DNA of 28,031 nucleotides from Clostridium sp. (GTDB lineage Bacteria; Bacillota; Clostridia; Clostridiales; Clostridiaceae). The stretch is from contig NZ_JAHAIF010000035.1 in NCBI RefSeq assembly GCF_018372875.1, positions 1-28,031 of the forward strand, written 5' to 3'. The translations under genes and the position numbers were made by a program. Shown here in pieces: positions 25,201 through 28,031 of the stretch (the first letter of the stretch is position 1; every line of letters begins with the position of its first letter). Under the pieces are notes generated by a model that was not told the origin of the DNA, made no database searches, and worked only from the letters and a program-made list of their open reading frames with translations.

Positions 25201-27352
25201 TTCCAACTCTCTTTAATTGCTTAGTTATTAATTCATAAGCCTTGTTACCTTTACCTGCTCTAGCCCAAGTATTAATTCTTTGTCCCATTCCCCATCCAGT
25301 AGATACATCTGTTCTATTATTTAATGAAACTAAAGCAGCCTCTAATAGTTCTGGTGTTTCAACCGAAATAGAATCTCCAGGGAATAATCCTAAAAGATGA
25401 GACATATGTCTATGCCCATATCCTTCACTTGGAATACTATTTAAAGTAGTTTCTTCATACCATTCTTTAATTTGACCATCATCACCAATTTGAATTGGAT
25501 CTAATTTAGATTGAGTATCTTTCCATCCTTCAACTAAATCTAAATCTACACCTAACTTTTCTGCAGCTATAATTGTGTCTTCATACAATTGCCATATTAA
25601 TGTTTGTTCGTATGTGTTACCAACTGTTCTTGGTCCATGTTCTGGAGAATAAGTTGGTGAAGAAACCATTCTTTGTTGAACTTCATCCCATACTAACATA
25701 TTCTCATATAAATTAACTTCTTCTTTCATAATTGGGTAAATAACATCTCTCATATACTCGATATCACCAGTATATTCATACATTTCCCAAACATTTTGTA
25801 ATATCCATGGAACTGCTGCTGGAGACCATCCCCAGTTAAAGTTCCAACCTGGACAAGTCCATCCAAATGGAGTGTTTTGAGTATGAGCCATAAATCCGTT
25901 TTCTTCTGTATATTCTCCATTTTTATCTTTAGCACTTTCTACACCAGCATAAATTCTTGCCGTTTCACGCCCTGGCTCTCTTAATGAATCAATATAATTA
26001 ACTAATGGAATAGCGCATTCAGCCATGTTTGTAGAATAAGTTGGCCAGTAATTCATTTGAAGATTTACATTCATATGATAATCTGAACTCCAATCAGGAT
26101 TATTTTTATTATTCCAAACTCCTTGTAAGTTAGATGGAAGTTGTGAATCTTCTCTTGACGATGCAATAGTTAAATATCTTCCATATTGAAAAAACATTAC
26201 TTCAAGTGCTCTTCTAGCCTCTTCAGATACTGTATTATTACCATATGAACTTAAAAGTTCATCTGTTGGAATATTGGGTAATGATTGTCCTAAATTCAAA
26301 TTTACTCTACTAAAAATACTGTTATAATCAGATATATGGTCTGCTTTTACTTCATCATAACTTTTATTATTCAAAGCCTCAATCACATTAGAAACTCTTA
26401 TATCTAGTTCTTCATCACTTTCTCCTGTACGATAAACAGGATAATCATTTTTATAATCAGTAGCTGCTGATATATAAATTGTTACTGAAGTTGCTTCTTC
26501 CACTGTTAACTTATTATCACCTTCAATGATATTTCCATTATCACTTATAACTTTTAATTGCGAATTATATTTTAATTGATTATCAGATACTTCTCCTTTT
26601 AATGTAATAGTATCATCTTCTACTATTGTCGTTGCACCTTGTTTAGATAGGAAACTAACATCAAAGTTAAGCTTTGCATCTCCCTCTGATTCAACTCTTA
26701 TAGCCATAACATTATCAGGATGACTTACAAAATATTCTCTAAAATATTTTGTATTGTCTTCTGTATAACTTACAGTTGAAATTGCATTCTTTAAATTAAG
26801 ATCACGCACATAATTTGTAACATTATTTTCATCAATTTCTTTAAAATTAAGATTTATTTCTCCCCATGCTTGATAAGCTCCGTACCCATTACTAGTACCA
26901 ATTAATTCATTACATAAAGCACTAGCCTTAGTATCTCCTTCCTCCGTATGAAGTGAAAATAATTCTCTAATTTCTTGTAATACCTCGTACATTGCTCTAC
27001 CATCACTAGCGACCTCTACATTACCACCATTATAATTAGGACGACTTTCACTTGGGCCACCTGTCCAAAGTGTTTTTTCATTAAATGTTATGCGTTCATT
27101 AATAATTTCTCCATATACATTTCCGCCAATATCACCATTACCTATTGGTAACGTATATTCCTGCCATATATTATCTTCAGTAAGATTTTCTGCACCTTTA
27201 GAAGCAGGTTTTGTATACCATAATTTTAAATCGTTTTCATTTATATTATACTTTTTATCTGAAATTTCTTCTGCATAAGTTGTCTGATATAGAGACATAA
27301 CCATTATTGTAGTTAAAATTATTGCTAGAATTCTTTTTCCCTTTTTTCTCAT
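22238..27352 (-). CDS. LPXTG-anchored multidomain GH95 alpha-L-fucosidase
   Basis: This 1704-residue secreted, wall-anchored enzyme is predicted to remove fucose (typically alpha-1,2) from host-type glycans. The modules are: signal peptide (1-27); GH95 N-terminal beta domain, helical barrel and C-terminal domain (about 38-855); Fn3 (about 862-945); CBM-like beta-sandwich (about 952-1080); Big2 Ig-like domain (about 1086-1172); a second CBM-like copy (about 1183-1309); FIVAR (1317-1380); two Fn3 domains (about 1390-1470 and 1477-1562); FIVAR (1574-1638); LPKTG (1666-1670), membrane segment and basic tail. Residues expected for GH95 catalysis are present: Asn428 and Asn430 (HMNVNLQMNYWP), Glu571 (SPEHGPR, general acid) and Asp740 (QIDGNFG). 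ATG 27352 follows GGGGGA. It shares the FIVAR/LPKTG ending with the 1220-residue protein at the other end of the window. No sign of frameshift is seen. Confidence 0.95.
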   Translation of the reverse strand: MRKKGKRILAIILTTIMVMSLYQTTYAEEISDKKYNINENDLKLWYTKPASKGAENLTEDNIWQEYTLPIGNGDIGGNVYGEIINERITFNEKTLWTGGPSESRPNYNGGNVEVASDGRAMYEVLQEIRELFSLHTEEGDTKASALCNELIGTSNGYGAYQAWGEINLNFKEIDENNVTNYVRDLNLKNAISTVSYTEDNTKYFREYFVSHPDNVMAIRVESEGDAKLNFDVSFLSKQGATTIVEDDTITLKGEVSDNQLKYNSQLKVISDNGNIIEGDNKLTVEEATSVTIYISAATDYKNDYPVYRTGESDEELDIRVSNVIEALNNKSYDEVKADHISDYNSIFSRVNLNLGQSLPNIPTDELLSSYGNNTVSEEARRALEVMFFQYGRYLTIASSREDSQLPSNLQGVWNNKNNPDWSSDYHMNVNLQMNYWPTYSTNMAECAIPLVNYIDSLREPGRETARIYAGVESAKDKNGEYTEENGFMAHTQNTPFGWTCPGWNFNWGWSPAAVPWILQNVWEMYEYTGDIEYMRDVIYPIMKEEVNLYENMLVWDEVQQRMVSSPTYSPEHGPRTVGNTYEQTLIWQLYEDTIIAAEKLGVDLDLVEGWKDTQSKLDPIQIGDDGQIKEWYEETTLNSIPSEGYGHRHMSHLLGLFPGDSISVETPELLEAALVSLNNRTDVSTGWGMGQRINTWARAGKGNKAYELITKQLKRVGTGQASGGGTYSNLWDAHPPFQIDGNFGATAGISEMLMQSNMGYINFLPALPDVWVNGSYDGLLARGNFEVGAKWKNGKAYELTVTSKNGGEAVVKYDKLHLSKLTNSKGEDIEFTVIEEDKISFNTEINETYTISEIPGSEELADAPTGLVAERIESDSVNLEWNAVEGDDITYNVYRQIDNGDVTTVAKNINEVSFKDINAKDILGSFRYMVSANISGKETKISEAIKVNDLRNMAGYIDDRDSRILYYGNWGDWDETVNHDGTIKYIEDPVGTETATLTFVGTGIEVISCRNFDRGKFEISIDGKVIDEVDTYSPSTKRKATIFSKDDLKYGKHTITVRATNTKSELASKTKVELDAFKVLDSTIQKPTSVSVGTKSGITTISKENSSVKMVATVLPSEVRNKEVIWSVNDSTIATIDENGVLTTKSVNGTVIVTATSKEDTSVSSSIPIKVSLPTVVSEEIIVEDGYMNNTKNTDITWGGDWSVWTGESDRHHGGTKTESTTGATVTYTFTGTGIEIYSQKHANYASFDISIDSESKGNFSLEGSSTGDDQQLIAAFNELENGEHTIVMTAINRDGKDQVNLDYFKVFKDVTGDIVDKSELQTEIEAHSNKVEANYTSETWSEFKAAYDNAVDVNNNDDVIAENVTSAIVALREKANGLVPQESPGPAIPDSAKVEAIGVESKTLVLTWPSIYGASTYEVYEGKTKIGETVNNYYRVNNLTADTEYNFTVKAVNEAGKSTAFEAINVKTELAVDIERPSDIEKIFVEDTSKTSAEISWSEATDNIGVIGYKVYVNGILKDQVEGLNYTLEGLDKGVKYTVKIVAIDKAGNTSLIPASVRFVLEDEEVPPTEAVDKSSLQAVVESAKLLIKGDYTAESWANLEVALENANIVLANEYATEKEVAKAEENLKSAISELEIASNDTINSGTNNGSNNNDDGKTTSNSKLPKTGETNNVYTLIVGAILVVAGVLVMFTRKKKDDNTLK

Positions 27353-27617
27353 AAAATTCCCCCATTTTCATAAAGATTTTAATTATTTAATATAAAATAT
27401 CCCTCCTTTACATTATCTTTTTCTTTAAATGCATCAATTCTTTTTACGATTAAACTAACTCCATTATTTCTATTTATTGTTATTTTTTACATATAATTTA
27501 ATACACTTTTATACTATCAAACATAATTTTCTTAGTCAATTCAATAGCAACTTTATTATATCTTTTCCTAATATCTTATATTATTATATTAAATATTATA
27601 AACTAATTGTAAAATGA
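27353..27617. other. Leader and upstream region of the fucosidase gene
   Basis: No gene is supported. On the minus strand a SigA-type promoter (listed separately) would give a leader of about 150 bases. The leader contains a second strong Shine-Dalgarno-like stretch, AAAGGAGGG (27401-27409), about 50 bases before the real start, with no usable start codon behind it. The part from about 27540 to 27617 is plain AT-rich sequence up to the transposase remnant. Confidence 0.5.
27511..27539 (-). promoter_or_regulatory. SigA-type promoter of the fucosidase gene
   Basis: On the minus strand TTGACT (27539-27534) is followed by a 17-bp spacer and TAGTAT (27516-27511), preceded by TGA as an extended -10. 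The -35 matches 5 of 6 and the -10 matches 4 of 6. The predicted start is near 27504. Confidence 0.65.
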
Positions 27618-28031
27618 ATTCGTTTAAAAGATGGATTTTCAGCATATAAGATATCTAAAGAACTTGGCAGATCAATAAATACTATTCTAAATGAAATACA
27701 TCGTAGTACGACTACTCAAATAAAGCAAGGAAACCATATTGAAGTATACCTTGCCGATACTGGCGAAGCGGTATATAAAAAGCATCGTTCAAATTGTTGT
27801 CGCAATTTTAAACTATTAGAATATAGTGACTTTATTAAGTACACTGTAGACAAAATCACAAAGGACTCATGGTCCCCAGATGCTTGTGTTGGGGAAGCTA
27901 TCGCTACCGGTAGGTTTAATCGATCTCAAATGGTTTGTACCAAGACACTGTATAACTATATAGATCTTGGATTTATGGATGTAAAGAATACAGATTTACC
28001 AATGAAATTACGTAGAAATACAAAGTGTACT
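27618..28031 (+). pseudogene. IS30-family transposase, 5'-truncated, runs off the window
   Basis: The open frame has no start codon and follows an in-frame TGA (27615). It encodes a helix-turn-helix region beginning RLKDGFSAYKISKELGRS and continuing SINTILNEIHR, typical of the N-terminal part of IS30-family transposases. The linker that follows, including WSPDACVGEAIATGRF and a TLYNYID segment, is also seen in this family. The expected first 15-20 residues and the upstream inverted repeat are missing, so it is probably an inactive remnant. The 3' part with the DDE catalytic residues lies beyond the window, so whether the rest is intact cannot be judged. Its GC content looks slightly higher than that of the flanking AT-rich sequence. 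Confidence 0.8.

Noticed and set aside
25750..25935. Minus-strand frame within the fucosidase gene
   Set aside because: It is an alternative frame of the GH95 catalytic region, which is itself unambiguous.
27470..27490. cre site in the fucosidase leader
   Set aside because: TGTAAAAAATAACA keeps the outer half-sites but lacks the central CG and is easily produced by AT-rich sequence.

Overview
The window is AT-rich, with Gram-positive gene starts (strong AGGAGG-type ribosome binding sites and a few TTG/GTG starts), LPXTG surface proteins and clostridial gene families. It most resembles Clostridium sensu stricto, probably near C. perfringens. That placement is an inference from composition and gene content, not a database match.

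Layout. (a) 1-1091: terminators, a 24-codon mini-ORF and a small membrane protein. (b) 1092-4754, minus: a sortase-anchored surface glycosidase with two LamG domains and a clan GH-A catalytic domain. (c) 4886-11845, minus: a nine-gene operon in the order PTS IIA, IIB, IIC, IID (mannose class), cytoplasmic Cys-type sulfatase, LacA, LacB, class II tagatose-bisphosphate aldolase, tagatose-6-phosphate kinase. (d) 11846-12118: the control region between divergent transcripts, with a well-matched sigma-54 -24/-12 promoter, a cre-like site and phased hexamer repeats. (e) 12119-16618, plus: a TauE/SafE transporter, a wrecked anaerobic sulfatase-maturase (anSME) gene and a LevR-family sigma-54 activator. 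(f) 16662-22029, minus: a folate/para-aminobenzoate operon (pabA, pabB, pabC, folE, HD hydrolase, folP, folB-folK fusion). (g) 22238-27352, minus: a 1704-residue LPXTG-anchored GH95 alpha-L-fucosidase with many accessory modules. (h) 27618 to the window end: an IS30-family transposase remnant.

How they fit together. Regions b-e read as one sulfated-galactose utilisation system. The surface glycosidase would release sugar. The PTS would import it and phosphorylate it at C6. The cytoplasmic sulfatase would remove the sulfate. LacAB, the kinase and the aldolase would take galactose-6-phosphate to triose phosphates. The TauE-type protein could export the freed sulfur oxyanion. The LevR protein with sigma-54 would switch the operon on, and CcpA could repress it. 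No phospho-beta-galactosidase, GlcNAc/GalNAc deacetylase or deaminase is present, so a monosaccharide of the galactose series is the simplest substrate. The local maturase has lost its start codon, a radical-SAM cysteine and its reading frame, so the sulfatase must rely on a maturase elsewhere or be inactive. The GH95 fucosidase also targets host-type glycans, but it is separated from the system by the folate operon.
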